A stretch of DNA of 64,000 nt from Serratia plymuthica NBRC 102599. Its GTDB lineage: Bacteria; Pseudomonadota; Gammaproteobacteria; Enterobacterales; Enterobacteriaceae. Positions 1 to 9,084 of this stretch are shown one piece after another. The notes below the pieces were generated by a model, which saw nothing but the letters and a program-made list of their open reading frames with translations, made no database searches and was not told the DNA's origin. The position numbers and the translations under genes were made by a program. Position 1 is the first letter of the stretch. The number at the start of each line of letters is the position of its first letter. The DNA is taken from assembly GCF_001590925.1 (NCBI RefSeq), contig NZ_BCTU01000013.1:124001-188000 (forward strand). Direction: 5' to 3'.

Positions 1-710
1 TGATTGTAACCGACGGGGTTTTCAGCATGCACGGCGACATCGTTGATCTGCCGCGACTAATGAAACTGGCCGAACGTTACGGGGCCAGAGTGTTGGTTGA
101 TGATGCCCACGCAACCGGCGTTTTGGGCAAAACCGGCTCAGGCACGGCAGAGCATTTTAATATGAAGGGCAAGGTCGATCTGGAATTGGGCACCATGAGC
201 AAAGCCTTGTCGGGATTAGGAGGGTTTGTTTGCGCTGACGCCGATGTCGTGGAGTTCTTGCGCTTTTACTCCAACTCTTACGTGTTTGCCGCCACCATTC
301 CCGCCGCAGTAGCGGCCGGCGTGATCGCATCAATTGATATCATGCTGCGTGAACCCGAACGTTTAACGCAACTGTGGGACAACATCTATTACTTCCGCAC
401 TCTGCTGCTGAATGCCGGGTTTGACCTTGAGCATTCGGATTCCGCCATTGTGCCGATCGTAGTCGGTGATGATGCCAGGACCTTGCGTTTTGGTCGTGCC
501 GTTCGGGCGCGTGGTCTGTTCTGCCAAACCGTGGTGTTCCCCGGCGTGAGCGTCGGAGATGCGCGTTTGCGGATCAGCATCACCAGTGAACACACGAGAG
601 ATGACCTGGATGAAGCCTTTGCCATACTGGTAGAGTCCGCTCTGGAAACCGGCGTATCCGTCACCCCGTCAGTACGCCGGAAAGAACCGGCGAGCGCCAA
701 GGAGGCCTAA
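1..710 (+). CDS. pigH: PigH, PLP-dependent alpha-oxoamine synthase domain (3' part)
   Basis: The reading frame is open from base 3, so the window cuts the gene; the first methionine at 27 is internal. What remains is the C-terminal two thirds of an alpha-oxoamine synthase domain (AONS/KBL/ALAS family). Visible motifs are TDGVFSMHGDI, VDDAHATG (the Asp and His that contact PLP) and GTMSKALSG, whose Lys (bases 201-203) should form the Schiff base. In the prodigiosin pathway PigH decarboxylatively joins serine to the bipyrrole-thioester precursor, giving 4-hydroxy-2,2'-bipyrrole-5-methanol (HBM). Full PigH proteins also carry N-terminal carrier domains, which would lie outside the window. pigI follows after 3 bp. 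Identity rests on the whole pigH-N order; the fragment alone could be any family member. Confidence 0.9.
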   Translation, partial: IVTDGVFSMHGDIVDLPRLMKLAERYGARVLVDDAHATGVLGKTGSGTAEHFNMKGKVDLELGTMSKALSGLGGFVCADADVVEFLRFYSNSYVFAATIPAAVAAGVIASIDIMLREPERLTQLWDNIYYFRTLLLNAGFDLEHSDSAIVPIVVGDDARTLRFGRAVRARGLFCQTVVFPGVSVGDARLRISITSEHTRDDLDEAFAILVESALETGVSVTPSVRRKEPASAKEA

Positions 711-713
711 GGA

Positions 714-2183
714 ATGACAACCTTCACGCCTTGGGTGTTGGGCCGGTTGCAGGAGCACGCACGGCAGATCCCGGAGCGCACGGCATTGCTGTGCGGCGAG
801 CAACGATGGCATTTTCGGCAACTGAGCGCGCGCGCTCAGATTATCGCCGCCACCCTGCGCCAACAAGGGCTATCGGGGCAGGCCATCTTGCTCAAGCTGC
901 CGAAAAGTCTGGACACCGTTGCCGCGATATATGCCACCTGGATCAGTGGTAACCACTATGTTCCTATTGACTATAGCCAGCCTGCGGCACGGATTGAACG
1001 TATCATTGCCGCAGCTGAACCCGCGCTGGTTATCGATGAGGCCTGGTTGGCGGCGCTCCCCTCAGACACCGAGACGCAGTGGCAGCCGGAGAGCGACAGA
1101 TTCGCCAATCCTGTTGCCGCCATTTTATATACCTCCGGTTCAACAGGCACCCCGAAAGGGGTGCAAATCAGCCACGAAATGCTGACTTTTTTTATCCAAT
1201 GGGCCATAGCGGACACTCAGCTAACGGCGCAGGATGTTCTGGCCAACCACGCGAGTTTTGCCTTTGACCTGAGCACCTTTGATCTGTTTGCCGGTGTCAG
1301 CGTCGGCGCCGCAACCTGGATCGTTCGCGAACAAGAACAGAAGGACTGCCAGGCCATTACCCAGGGTTTGCAAACCCATGGCATATCGGTGTGGTACAGC
1401 GTCCCCTCCATTCTGGTGATGTTGGAAAAAAGCTTGCTGTTGGATCAAGGCGTCACTCAGTCATTGCGGCAAGTCACTTTTGCCGGAGAGCCTTACCCGG
1501 TCGCCGCGTTGAACCGGCTGTTGCCCTGTTTGCCGCCCCAGTGTCGGATCAGCAATTGGTACGGCCCGACGGAAACCAATGTGTGCACTGCCTACACCAT
1601 AGATCGGTCGCTATTGAACCGGCTGGAACACATTCCCATAGGCTACCCACTGACAGGACTTAGTGCACAACTGGAGGACGAAAGCGGTCACCGCTATCCG
1701 CTCGATCACGCGCTGGGGATCAGCGGTGAACTGCTGATCAGCGGGCCATGCGTCACTCCGGGTTACAGTAATGTCAGGGTGGCCCGCCAGACCGAGTTAC
1801 ACTCGCAACGGTGTCATGCAACCGGCGATTGGGTCGAAATGACACGAGAAGGTCTGATTTTCCGTGGCCGCGTGGATGACATGATAAAAATTAATGGGTA
1901 TCGGGTGGAGCTGGGCGAAATCGAGTCGGTACTCCATCACCATCCCGCCATCAGTCAAGCCGCTTTATATGTCGAACATGGGGAACTGAAACAAAAGCTG
2001 GTCATGGTCGTCAGCATCCATGCCGGCACCGCACAACCGGGTCTGCTGGAACTAAAACAGTTCCTGCAACCTCGCCTTCCCCCTTACATGATCCCCAACG
2101 CACTGGTCATCACCGACAGCCTGCCGATGAATGCCAATGGTAAGGTGGATCGCAAGCGTCTGGCAGAGGTGACTGCCCGATGA
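714..2183 (+). CDS. pigI: PigI, L-prolyl-AMP ligase
   Basis: A stand-alone adenylation domain of 489 aa. It should activate L-proline as prolyl-AMP and load it on the carrier protein PigG, the first step of the bipyrrole branch. The core motifs are present in order: phosphate loop [12 protein letters not shown] (138-149), NWYGPTETN (281-289), TGDW and the hinge [18 protein letters not shown], then NANGKVDRK with the catalytic Lys477. No condensation or carrier domain is attached. The start has GGAGG about 8 bases upstream (AAGGAGGCC), overlapping the end of pigH. The stop overlaps the pigJ start by 4 bp (ATGA), which suggests coupled translation. Proline specificity is inferred from gene context, not read from the pocket residues. 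Confidence 0.93.
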   Translation: MTTFTPWVLGRLQEHARQIPERTALLCGEQRWHFRQLSARAQIIAATLRQQGLSGQAILLKLPKSLDTVAAIYATWISGNHYVPIDYSQPAARIERIIAAAEPALVIDEAWLAALPSDTETQWQPESDRFANPVAAILYTSGSTGTPKGVQISHEMLTFFIQWAIADTQLTAQDVLANHASFAFDLSTFDLFAGVSVGAATWIVREQEQKDCQAITQGLQTHGISVWYSVPSILVMLEKSLLLDQGVTQSLRQVTFAGEPYPVAALNRLLPCLPPQCRISNWYGPTETNVCTAYTIDRSLLNRLEHIPIGYPLTGLSAQLEDESGHRYPLDHALGISGELLISGPCVTPGYSNVRVARQTELHSQRCHATGDWVEMTREGLIFRGRVDDMIKINGYRVELGEIESVLHHHPAISQAALYVEHGELKQKLVMVVSIHAGTAQPGLLELKQFLQPRLPPYMIPNALVITDSLPMNANGKVDRKRLAEVTAR

Positions 2184-4492
2184 GCCAGAACAACCGCACC
2201 GCGCCACTGGCTCTGGTCGGCATTGGCTGCGCGTTGCCCGACATTGCACGATTTGATGATTTGCTCACCCCCGCCCAATGGGAAGCCGGCTATGAATCCG
2301 CCTCCCTCTTGCCGTGGAGTGAAGCCGCTCGACCGATCCAGGGGCGACTGGTGAACGATACGGCATTTGATTTCAAAAAATTCTCTATTCCTCCGTTGTT
2401 CAAGCTGGCGGTCAGTCGGGAAACGCGTCTGGCGCTGCGAGCGGCTGAAGACGCCCTGCGAACATTGTCGCTGCCGACGACACTGCGTGACCATTGCGAT
2501 CAGTTCTGCGCAACACATTTAGGCAGTGATGCCGCCTATCGCAATACAACCAAAATCAGCGCGCTGCGGGTGTTAGCCGAACAACTCAGGGCGCAGGGCC
2601 TCCCGCCCGCGCAGGTGATGCGCCGTCTCGATGATTATAAGCAGCAGTTGGCCCAAACATTCGGCAGCTCGTCTCATGATCGGGTGGGCGAAATGGCCTC
2701 CAGCATTCCGGCTCGCATTGCACACTTTTCGCAGACGCGCGGCAAATGCCAGACTCTCGATGGTGCCGATCTGGGCGGCTTGCGCTTGCTGCAATTAGCT
2801 CAGGACTGCTTTCGCTATCATGACAGTCGGATGGCTGTATTGACGTCCGTGCAATGTTTCCACCACCGTCCGCAGGCATACATGTTACTTGAACAAGGCG
2901 TCTCTCAGCAGGTCTGTTGGCAGGAAGGTGCCATCAGTCTGGTCGTTTGCCCGCAAAGAGTAGCCAGTGAACAGGGATGGCCGGTGATCACGCTGTTGGG
3001 TGATTTGATAACCTTGCCGGGCGGACAAGGGCAAAACGAAATGCAGTTCCCGCCTCCTCGCTATTTTTCCGGTGCCAACCAGGTTTTCAGTCAGATTGTC
3101 GAGATGGTGCTGAATCAGCGCCAGCATTGTGGGGGACGATCCTTTACCGGGCGCAGTTGGCAGATCAGCGTGACGCAAACCCACTCATTTTCCCCTGCCG
3201 TGCAGGATCGCGTGGCGATCATAGATTATCAACCGGTGACCGCACAGGGGTTGGACAAGGACCGTTTTTGGCAAACGCTGGTAACCGGAGACGATGCTTT
3301 ACGGACACAGAGTGCGGAGCAACTTCATCCCGACGCGTTCCTGCGCGCCACACCACAAAAACTGAGCACTTATATTCAGCGGGCAATGAGTTTCCCGACA
3401 CACCGTCCACATGATGTCAGCCTCAACAAGCCGATGATGCCCGCCAAGAAACTGCGGCTGGATGTCACGCAGTTATACGCACTGAACGGCTGTCATTTAT
3501 GGTCCGATAAGGTACGCCAATTCGAACGCATCGCCATTGTGGTCGCCAGCAACCTGTCGTTGAGCGCCGACCGTCTGTTGGCGACGACGGCCTTGTGGCC
3601 CGATCTGCCGCACTCAGCAGTGGCGATCCCCCTGCCGGCTCAGCCTGAGCTTACCGTCTGGAGCTGGTATGGTGCCTGCGGTATCGGCACGGCACAGCTT
3701 TTGGCTCAGTCTCTCGGGGTCAACGCCGACTGTTATGCGGTGGAAGCCGCCTGCGCCAGTTCATTGGCCGCTTTGCACAATGCGGTTAGAGCATTGCAGG
3801 CGGGCCGTTATGATGCCGTGCTGGTCGGCGGGATCGAAACCGCGACACTGGAGCGGGATCTGGTTTTGTGTAGCGCGCAAATGATGCTTTCCGCCACACG
3901 TATGCGCCCGTTCGCAAAAAACGCTGATGGATTTACCCCTGGCGATGGCGGCGGTTTTTTCATTCTGACCCATCACCCATCACCCCAGGCCATCGCCACC
4001 GTTGAGGCGATATCTGGCTCCTGTGACAGCCATTCCATGACCGCCCCTTCACCTCAGGGGCAGGCGCTGGCGATCGCGAAAACCTTGGGTTTGGCCGAGA
4101 TCAATGCCCAGAGGGTGCAATATCTTGAGGCTCACGGTACAGGCACCGATCTGGGCGACAAATCCGAGCTACAGTCCCTGCAAGGGAGCTATCGCCGCGC
4201 TGCTGATGTCCCGTTATATCTGGGATCGGTGAAGTACAACTTTGGACACTGTTTTGCCGGTGCCGGGGCGTTGAGTCTATGCAAAGTGTTAAGCGGCCTC
4301 GAACATGGGCAAATTCCCCCGACGCCCGTCTCTGAGCTGAACAGCCATTTGCCACTGGACGATATCCCCGCAGAGATTCCGCAGCAGGCAATGCCCTGGC
4401 CCCAGCCGGATGAGGGAGAGCGCCAAGCGGCGATCAACGCCTTTGGCACCGGCGGCATCAACTACCATATGGTCATCAACCAATCATCATAA
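2180..4492 (+). CDS. pigJ: PigJ, tandem ketosynthase of the bipyrrole branch
   Basis: A 770 aa protein made of two ketosynthase-like halves. The C-terminal half is an intact condensing domain: Cys525 in EAACASSL, His652 in EAHGTGTD and His690 in KYNFGHCF form the Cys-His-His set. The N-terminal half keeps the fold signature around residues 190-202, but the nucleophile position reads LDGADLGGL, with Asp197 where Cys is expected, so it is probably non-catalytic, like a chain-length-factor half. In prodigiosin synthesis PigJ condenses pyrrolyl-2-carboxyl with a malonyl unit before PigH acts. It overlaps pigI by 4 bp and precedes pigK by 12 bp. Confidence 0.92.
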   Translation: MSQNNRTAPLALVGIGCALPDIARFDDLLTPAQWEAGYESASLLPWSEAARPIQGRLVNDTAFDFKKFSIPPLFKLAVSRETRLALRAAEDALRTLSLPTTLRDHCDQFCATHLGSDAAYRNTTKISALRVLAEQLRAQGLPPAQVMRRLDDYKQQLAQTFGSSSHDRVGEMASSIPARIAHFSQTRGKCQTLDGADLGGLRLLQLAQDCFRYHDSRMAVLTSVQCFHHRPQAYMLLEQGVSQQVCWQEGAISLVVCPQRVASEQGWPVITLLGDLITLPGGQGQNEMQFPPPRYFSGANQVFSQIVEMVLNQRQHCGGRSFTGRSWQISVTQTHSFSPAVQDRVAIIDYQPVTAQGLDKDRFWQTLVTGDDALRTQSAEQLHPDAFLRATPQKLSTYIQRAMSFPTHRPHDVSLNKPMMPAKKLRLDVTQLYALNGCHLWSDKVRQFERIAIVVASNLSLSADRLLATTALWPDLPHSAVAIPLPAQPELTVWSWYGACGIGTAQLLAQSLGVNADCYAVEAACASSLAALHNAVRALQAGRYDAVLVGGIETATLERDLVLCSAQMMLSATRMRPFAKNADGFTPGDGGGFFILTHHPSPQAIATVEAISGSCDSHSMTAPSPQGQALAIAKTLGLAEINAQRVQYLEAHGTGTDLGDKSELQSLQGSYRRAADVPLYLGSVKYNFGHCFAGAGALSLCKVLSGLEHGQIPPTPVSELNSHLPLDDIPAEIPQQAMPWPQPDEGERQAAINAFGTGGINYHMVINQSS

Positions 4493-4504
4493 AAGGCGGC
4501 CCCT

Positions 4505-4819
4505 ATGCACGTCATCATCCATAAAATTCGACTGAAAGACATCGCCCAACGAGGCGCTTTTCGCGACTGGGTGGAAACCAGCGATTATGCAGCCTGCAAA
4601 CAACTGAGTGCCGTACAGGCTTTCGAGGTTATTGAGATCAGTCAGAGCGCGGATGCCCAATTTCATTTTATCGAGATTATTCACCTGAATTCGTTGCAAC
4701 GCTTTGAGCAACAGATGCAAACACCGCTGTTCCACAGTCTGGTCAACCGGTTTAATCAGTTGGCTGAAGTCGTTAACGAAATTACCGGTGAGCGGATTGC
4801 TGATGGCTATCGGCTGTAA
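4505..4819 (+). CDS. pigK: PigK, small RedY-like protein
   Basis: A 104 aa protein with no catalytic motif that I recognise. Position between pigJ and pigL identifies it. It resembles the RedY family found in tripyrrole clusters (RedY of the Streptomyces undecylprodigiosin cluster), small proteins probably of ferredoxin-like fold. Published work leaves the function open; a helper role for bipyrrole-branch enzymes has been proposed. The start has an AAAGGCGG-type ribosome site 6-8 bases upstream. The stop lies inside the proposed pigL start region, so the two are probably translationally coupled. Confidence 0.85.
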   Translation: MHVIIHKIRLKDIAQRGAFRDWVETSDYAACKQLSAVQAFEVIEISQSADAQFHFIEIIHLNSLQRFEQQMQTPLFHSLVNRFNQLAEVVNEITGERIADGYRL

Positions 4820-5447
4820 TAGTGGCGGAATGCCGTCCCGCGTCGTCATTGCTGTTGCACACGCTGCTGCCGATGCAAAAGAACCGAGGTTGTATCGTCA
4901 ACGGCGGGTGAAACAAAATGCCCGTGAACTGACCCTGGCGCTGTTGGATCAGGTCTGGTGCACAACGGGGTTCATACTGCGTCATCATGCTTCTGGCCAA
5001 CCGATTGGCGAACATCCCTTGCTGGGATGGCGACAGGTGTCCGTCAGCCATTCGCACTCCTGGTATGCGGGAGCGACCAGCAATGCTGCAGTGGGCATTG
5101 ATCTGCAACAGTATCGGACATTTAGCGCCACCGCGCGGCGTCTGGCCTTTACTGTCGATGAACACGCCCTGGGATATGTGCAAACCTCTGCGGCCTGGGC
5201 TATTCGCGAAGCTTTTTTAAAAAGTCACGGGCAAGGCTTGCCTTACCCATTGCGGGATATCCATATCGACTGGCAACAGTCGCAGGTTTCCACCTTATCA
5301 GCCCGGCTCGAACGCAGGCAGTTCTGGTTGTGGTACAGCTTGGAATGGGTGTGCGCACTGTGCTTTCCAACCGGGACGATTGCCATGCCTGATACCGACA
5401 TTGACGTTATCTCTTGCTCACGGGGGATCTATCGCCATGAGAAATGA
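4803..5447 (+). CDS. pigL: PigL, 4'-phosphopantetheinyl transferase
   Basis: A Sfp/AcpT-type transferase that attaches the phosphopantetheine arm of CoA to carrier proteins, here PigG and the carrier domains of PigH. Family motifs are VSVSHSHSW, AVGIDLQQY (Mg-binding Asp), FTVDEHALGY and WAIREAFLKSHGQG (the WxxKEAxxK-type helix, with Arg at the first basic position). The start is uncertain. ATG 4803 gives 214 aa, overlaps pigK by 17 bp and has a GAG-rich stretch about 10 bases upstream. ATG 4830 is in frame and is the last start that keeps all motifs. The 3' end overlaps pigM by 11 bp. Confidence 0.88.
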   Translation: MAIGCNSGGMPSRVVIAVAHAAADAKEPRLYRQRRVKQNARELTLALLDQVWCTTGFILRHHASGQPIGEHPLLGWRQVSVSHSHSWYAGATSNAAVGIDLQQYRTFSATARRLAFTVDEHALGYVQTSAAWAIREAFLKSHGQGLPYPLRDIHIDWQQSQVSTLSARLERRQFWLWYSLEWVCALCFPTGTIAMPDTDIDVISCSRGIYRHEK

Positions 5448-6516
5448 CGCATTTGAGCAGGCATTGCAAAACGGAGTTGATATAGCCCGCCTCGCGCCCT
5501 CTTCGCATAACTGCCAGCCATGGTCAGTCCGCTACCATGCCGATACTCAACAAGGTTGGGTCACCATCGACCGACCACGCGCGCTCAAAGGATTACCCTC
5601 ACTGGAGCGAGAAATGCTGATGAGCTGTGGCCTTTTCTTCGAGTATGTCAGCACTCTGCTAAAACACGCCGGTTACCCGCTTGACTGGCGGTGGGAAGGT
5701 ACGCATCGGGATGATCCTGTTGGGGGATTGATCTCCTTTACACCGGCGATGCCTATCACCGCCGATATCAATGCTTACTCACAATTAGCCAAAGCGATTA
5801 CAGAACGGCGCACCGTCAGGGCGCCTTATCAGCCAACGCAGGTGAATCCAATACAGCAGGCATGCCTACAGACTTTATTCGACGGCTCCCCGGTCACCCT
5901 TCACTTCTACCAGGGTGAGCCGGTGCGCCATGCCGTCGCCCACCTTACCACTCGATATGCGTCTCTTGATTTCTCTCATCATCAGGCTTGGCAAGAAACC
6001 TATCAGTTCATTCGGTTTAATGAACGTCAGTACACCGAGGATGGTTTCTATCTGCATAACCTGTTTGGCCCGGTCTCCAACCTGTTCAAGTGCGTTTTCC
6101 GGATCGCCTTTCACCCGAAACTGACCCCGCTGGCCACGCGTTTGCAATTGCCCGCCATGATGGCGAAAGGGTTGGCAAAACAGGTGGGCGAAGGGCCGCA
6201 ATACCTGGCAATGAGCCTGCAGGATGAAAGTGACGAACACCTGTTTATCGCCGGCATGACGCTGGGTCAGCTGTGGCTGACTTTACACTCATGGGGATGG
6301 GGCCTGCATCCGATCAGCGTGCTGGTGCAACACGCCAGTGCACGGCATGCCCTGTCCGATACGCTGGCGCTGGTCAACCCAGCCGTTTTTTTCGCACGCT
6401 TTGGTCATTTGCAACAATCTGGCGCAGCCACTCCCAGGCGCAGTTGGCAAAGTATTTTAACCGTATCACATCAACATTCGGCCGCTGAAACCAAGGCCGA
6501 TGTCAGCAAATTTTAA
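5437..6516 (+). CDS. pigM: PigM, nitroreductase-like oxidoreductase
   Basis: A 359 aa protein of the Acg/nitroreductase-like FMN superfamily. The N-terminal motif LAPSSHNCQPW is the FMN-phosphate region of that fold; a second conserved block near residue 290 contains GWGLHPISV. In the prodigiosin pathway PigM oxidises the primary alcohol of HBM to the aldehyde (HBC), the step before O-methylation. I chose ATG 5437 because GGGGGA lies upstream and family similarity begins soon after it; an upstream in-frame ATG at 5380 would add 19 residues lying within pigL. pigN follows after 18 bp. Confidence 0.88.
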   Translation: MRNDAFEQALQNGVDIARLAPSSHNCQPWSVRYHADTQQGWVTIDRPRALKGLPSLEREMLMSCGLFFEYVSTLLKHAGYPLDWRWEGTHRDDPVGGLISFTPAMPITADINAYSQLAKAITERRTVRAPYQPTQVNPIQQACLQTLFDGSPVTLHFYQGEPVRHAVAHLTTRYASLDFSHHQAWQETYQFIRFNERQYTEDGFYLHNLFGPVSNLFKCVFRIAFHPKLTPLATRLQLPAMMAKGLAKQVGEGPQYLAMSLQDESDEHLFIAGMTLGQLWLTLHSWGWGLHPISVLVQHASARHALSDTLALVNPAVFFARFGHLQQSGAATPRRSWQSILTVSHQHSAAETKADVSKF

Positions 6517-6534
6517 CCTGAAAAGGAGTATAAA

Positions 6535-7263
6535 ATGGATGTTTGGATTACTCTGGTAGTGGTATTGCTCACCCTGTCAGTACTGGCCTTTGTCACCAGC
6601 CAAAAAGCGCAAGATACCCGGCCCATGTTCTTATGGGGGTTTAACTCAATGGGCCCGGTCGCGCTGGTATATTGCTACTTTGGCGAGGGAGATATATCGC
6701 ATAAAGCACTGATTATAATATTTATTGTAATTTACCTGCTGCGCATGAATATCGTACTCACTCGCTGGTATGATAATACTGCCGCGTCGAAACTCAAGAA
6801 CGTGATGCCCATTCGACAGGTACCGCTATTAGCGGTAATGATGGTCAATATCTTCGGTTGGTTATATTGCCTGCCCTTTTACTGGGCCAGTCAATTACAA
6901 GGGCCATTGGGAACACTGCAATGGCTGGCCATCGGTGTTTATTGTCTCGGCACCCTATATCATTTCGGTAGTGATTACCAAAAGCGACGTTTCAAACAGG
7001 ACCCAAGCAATAAGGGGAAAATTCTCGACACCGGCTTTTGGGCAACGGCACGGCACCCTAATTACTTCGGTGACTTTTTGATCTTCACCAGCTTTGGGCT
7101 GCTGGCTGGCAATGTATTTGGCATCATCGCGCCACTGACCAATCTGATTCAGTATTTTGCCGATGCGATCCCTAAAAGCGAAAAGATGGCCGAGCAGCGT
7201 TATGGTGACGCCTGGCTCGAATATAAACGCAAAGTAAAATGTTTTATTCCGTTCATCTTTTAG
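6535..7263 (+). CDS. pigN: PigN, membrane protein of the DUF1295 family
   Basis: A 242 aa integral membrane protein with about six hydrophobic segments (roughly residues 3-21, 30-45, 57-75, 99-120, 127-148, 183-205). The C-terminal signature ARHPNYFGDF followed by YGDAWLEYKRKVKCFIPF places it with DUF1295, a group related to isoprenylcysteine methyltransferases and steroid 5-alpha reductases. In prodigiosin producers PigN acts with the methyltransferase PigF in converting HBC to MBC; whether it is reductase-like or an accessory is unsettled. Start: AAAAGGAG at 6522-6529. It is the last gene of the cluster here; the next gene on + is yccA, 719 bp away. Confidence 0.87.
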   Translation: MDVWITLVVVLLTLSVLAFVTSQKAQDTRPMFLWGFNSMGPVALVYCYFGEGDISHKALIIIFIVIYLLRMNIVLTRWYDNTAASKLKNVMPIRQVPLLAVMMVNIFGWLYCLPFYWASQLQGPLGTLQWLAIGVYCLGTLYHFGSDYQKRRFKQDPSNKGKILDTGFWATARHPNYFGDFLIFTSFGLLAGNVFGIIAPLTNLIQYFADAIPKSEKMAEQRYGDAWLEYKRKVKCFIPFIF

Positions 7264-7621
7264 CTACCGCACCCCAACGGCAGACCGGGGGTTGGCCACC
7301 CCTCTTCTGATACCTTCGGTCATAAGGCCAACTTTAGACAGCCGGCGTTAACCGCGACCATAGTCAAGTGACTGGCTCGGGTTGACAGGATAAACGAGAG
7401 TCTGGCGCGGCATTATCCGCAAGTGTCGGCATCACGATTATGACGATATCTCATATTCATTATCCACCGACGTATGGCTAGCGGGTAATGACGGCTATTT
7501 TGGTGCAAAGCCAGCGAGGGAAGATAGGGGTAAAAAGTGAAGATCTCAGCGCAACATAGGATAATGTACACGCATGAAGCCAATGGCCCATGCCATACTG
7601 GGCAGCATACTGAAAGTCCAT
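7264..7621. other. Junction between pig cluster and tRNA-Ser, no gene seen
   Basis: About 360 bp without a convincing gene. A GC-rich inverted stretch just after pigN (about 7272-7302, GGGG/CCCC arms) could be a weak terminator but lacks a clean T-run. Open frames here have no ribosome site, no recognisable motif and cross the tRNA. I see no integrase remnant and no second copy of the tRNA 3' end in the window. The opposite edge of the cluster is outside the window, so a flanking repeat cannot be tested. Confidence 0.5.
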
Positions 7622-7655
7622 AAAACAAAAAACCCCGCGCTCGAAGAGCACGGGG
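7622..7655 (-). terminator. Rho-independent terminator of serT
   Basis: Read on the minus strand, a 10-bp stem CCCCGTGCTC/GAGCGCGGGG (one G-T pair) with a 3-base loop is followed by a run of Ts. It begins 11 bases after the CCA end of tRNA-Ser. Confidence 0.9.
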
Positions 7656-7665
7656 TCAGAATGTA

Positions 7666-7753
7666 TGGCGGAGGAGCAGAGATTCGAACTCTGGAACGGT
7701 TTCCCGTCGACGGTTTTCAAGACCGTTGCCTTCAGCCACTCGGCCACCCCTCC
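7666..7753 (-). tRNA. serT: tRNA-Ser (anticodon UGA)
   Basis: An 88-nt class II tRNA on the minus strand, with the 3' CCA encoded. The acceptor arm is GGAGGGG/CTCCTCC-type, the anticodon loop is CTTGAAA within GGTCTTGAAAACC, giving anticodon UGA; the long variable arm (CGACGGGAAACCG) and T-loop GTTCGAATC are typical of tRNA-Ser. It matches E. coli serT closely and is beside yccA, as in E. coli. Its 3' end faces the pig cluster, the usual geometry for insertion at a tRNA. Confidence 0.98.
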
Positions 7754-7765
7754 GCAACGAGCCGA

Positions 7766-7794
7766 ACTATAAACAGAGCCAATCGGCTTGTAAA
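7766..7794 (-). promoter_or_regulatory. serT sigma-70 promoter
   Basis: On the minus strand TTTACA (7789-7794) and TATAGT (7766-7771) are separated by 17 bp, followed by a GC-rich discriminator, typical of stable-RNA promoters. It lies 12 bp upstream of the tRNA 5' end. Confidence 0.85.
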
Positions 7795-7893
7795 GCCCAT
7801 TACCGCTCAACCGAACGAAAAAACAGCATCCGGCGTGCGAGCGTTGAAGAAACCACCAACGACAGCTCAGAGTGACAGCAATGATAACTAAGG

Positions 7894-7908
7894 GTAAAGA
7901 TTGGTAAA
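7894..7908 (+). promoter_or_regulatory. CpxR box upstream of yccA
   Basis: A perfect direct repeat GTAAA-N5-GTAAA, the CpxR consensus. A promoter TTTAAT (7914-7919), 17 bp, TATCAT (7937-7942) lies just downstream. E. coli yccA belongs to the Cpx envelope-stress regulon, so the site fits the gene. Confidence 0.8.
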
Positions 7909-7981
7909 CAAACTTTAATCAAACGCTTGCGCTGCCTATCATCGGAACTAATTTTGTGATGACCTGATAAGAGAGATCATT

Positions 7982-8641
7982 ATGGACCGTATTGTCGTCT
8001 CATCCTCCTCGCGCGACTCGTTGCTCAGCACGCATAAAGTTCTGCGCAATACCTACTTCCTGCTTTCGTTAACGCTGGCGTTTTCCGCGCTGACCGCGAC
8101 CGCCAGCACCATGCTGGGGCTACCGGCACCGGGCCTGTTGCTGATGCTGGTCGGGTTCTATGGCCTGATGTTCCTGACCCACAAACTGGCGAACAGCCCG
8201 GCGGGCATTCTGGCGGCGTTCGCGCTGACCGGTTTTATGGGTTACGCGCTGGGTCCAATCCTCAGTTCGTTCATTAATACCGGGGCCGGCGATCTGATCA
8301 TGCTGGCATTGGGCGGCACCGCAGTGGTGTTCTTCTGCTGTTCGGCCTACGTGCTGACCACGCGCAAGGACATGTCATTCCTGTCCGGGATGATGATGGC
8401 AGGCTTTGTGGTGCTGCTGGTTGCGGTAATCGCTAACCTGTTCCTGCAAATTCCTGCCCTGCATCTGGCGATCAGTGCGCTGTTTATTCTGTTCTCCGCC
8501 GGCGCAATCTTGTGGGAAACCAGCAATATCATCCACGGCGGCGAAACCAACTACATCCGCGCCACCGTCAGCCTGTACGTGTCGCTGTACAACATGTTCA
8601 TCAGCCTGTTAAGCATTTTGGGCTTCGCGCGCAGCAACTGA
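7982..8641 (+). CDS. yccA: YccA, Bax inhibitor-1 family membrane protein
   Basis: A 219 aa inner-membrane protein with seven predicted transmembrane segments, length equal to E. coli YccA (219). The family (BI-1/UPF0005) is known in E. coli as a substrate and modulator of the FtsH protease, protecting SecY from degradation under stress. The N-terminal cytoplasmic stretch (about 20 residues, rich in Ser) is the part through which FtsH starts degradation. The start ATG follows AAGAGAGATCATT. It is a single-gene unit with its own CpxR-type promoter and a strong terminator. Confidence 0.95.
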   Translation: MDRIVVSSSSRDSLLSTHKVLRNTYFLLSLTLAFSALTATASTMLGLPAPGLLLMLVGFYGLMFLTHKLANSPAGILAAFALTGFMGYALGPILSSFINTGAGDLIMLALGGTAVVFFCCSAYVLTTRKDMSFLSGMMMAGFVVLLVAVIANLFLQIPALHLAISALFILFSAGAILWETSNIIHGGETNYIRATVSLYVSLYNMFISLLSILGFARSN

Positions 8642-8663
8642 GTCAACGCTTGCCAAACACTCA

Positions 8664-8692
8664 AACCCCGCCTCGGCGGGGTTTTGTTTTTT
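8664..8692 (+). terminator. yccA terminator
   Basis: AACCCCGCC/GGCGGGGTT stem with a 2-base loop core, followed by TTGTTTTTT, 22 bp after the yccA stop. Confidence 0.9.
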
Positions 8693-8751
8693 GCGACAAC
8701 CAAAATTTGTTAAACTGGCGGCCGTTCTGAATCATTCGTTATCGAGGCAGT

Positions 8752-9081
8752 ATGTTGGAGTTTGAAGGCCAGATTATTGAAACTGATGCGCAAGGTTACC
8801 TGAAAAACAGCGCAGACTGGCATGAGGGCCTGGCGCCGCTGCTGGCTGCGCAGGAAGAGATAACGCTAAGCGAGGCGCACTGGGAAGTGGTGCGCTTTGT
8901 GCGCAACTTTTACCAGGAATTTAATACTTCACCGGCAATCCGCATGCTGGTGAAAGCCATGGCGCAGAAATACGGTGAAGAGAAAGGCAACAGTCGTTAC
9001 CTGTATCGCCTGTTTCCAAAAGGCCCGGCCAAGCAGGCAACAAAAATCGCCGGCCTGCCGAAACCGGTAAAATGCATCTAA
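8752..9081 (+). CDS. tusE: TusE, sulfur-relay protein for tRNA 2-thiouridine
   Basis: 109 aa, the exact length of E. coli TusE. It accepts persulfide sulfur from TusD in the TusBCD complex and passes it to MnmA for s2U34 formation in tRNA. The acceptor Cys is conserved as the penultimate residue (Cys108 in PVKCI). The fold is DsrC-like. Start ATG 8752 is preceded by GAGGCAGT. It is followed 3 bp later by the stop of the convergent yccX. Confidence 0.96.
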   Translation: MLEFEGQIIETDAQGYLKNSADWHEGLAPLLAAQEEITLSEAHWEVVRFVRNFYQEFNTSPAIRMLVKAMAQKYGEEKGNSRYLYRLFPKGPAKQATKIAGLPKPVKCI

Positions 9082-9084
9082 AGG

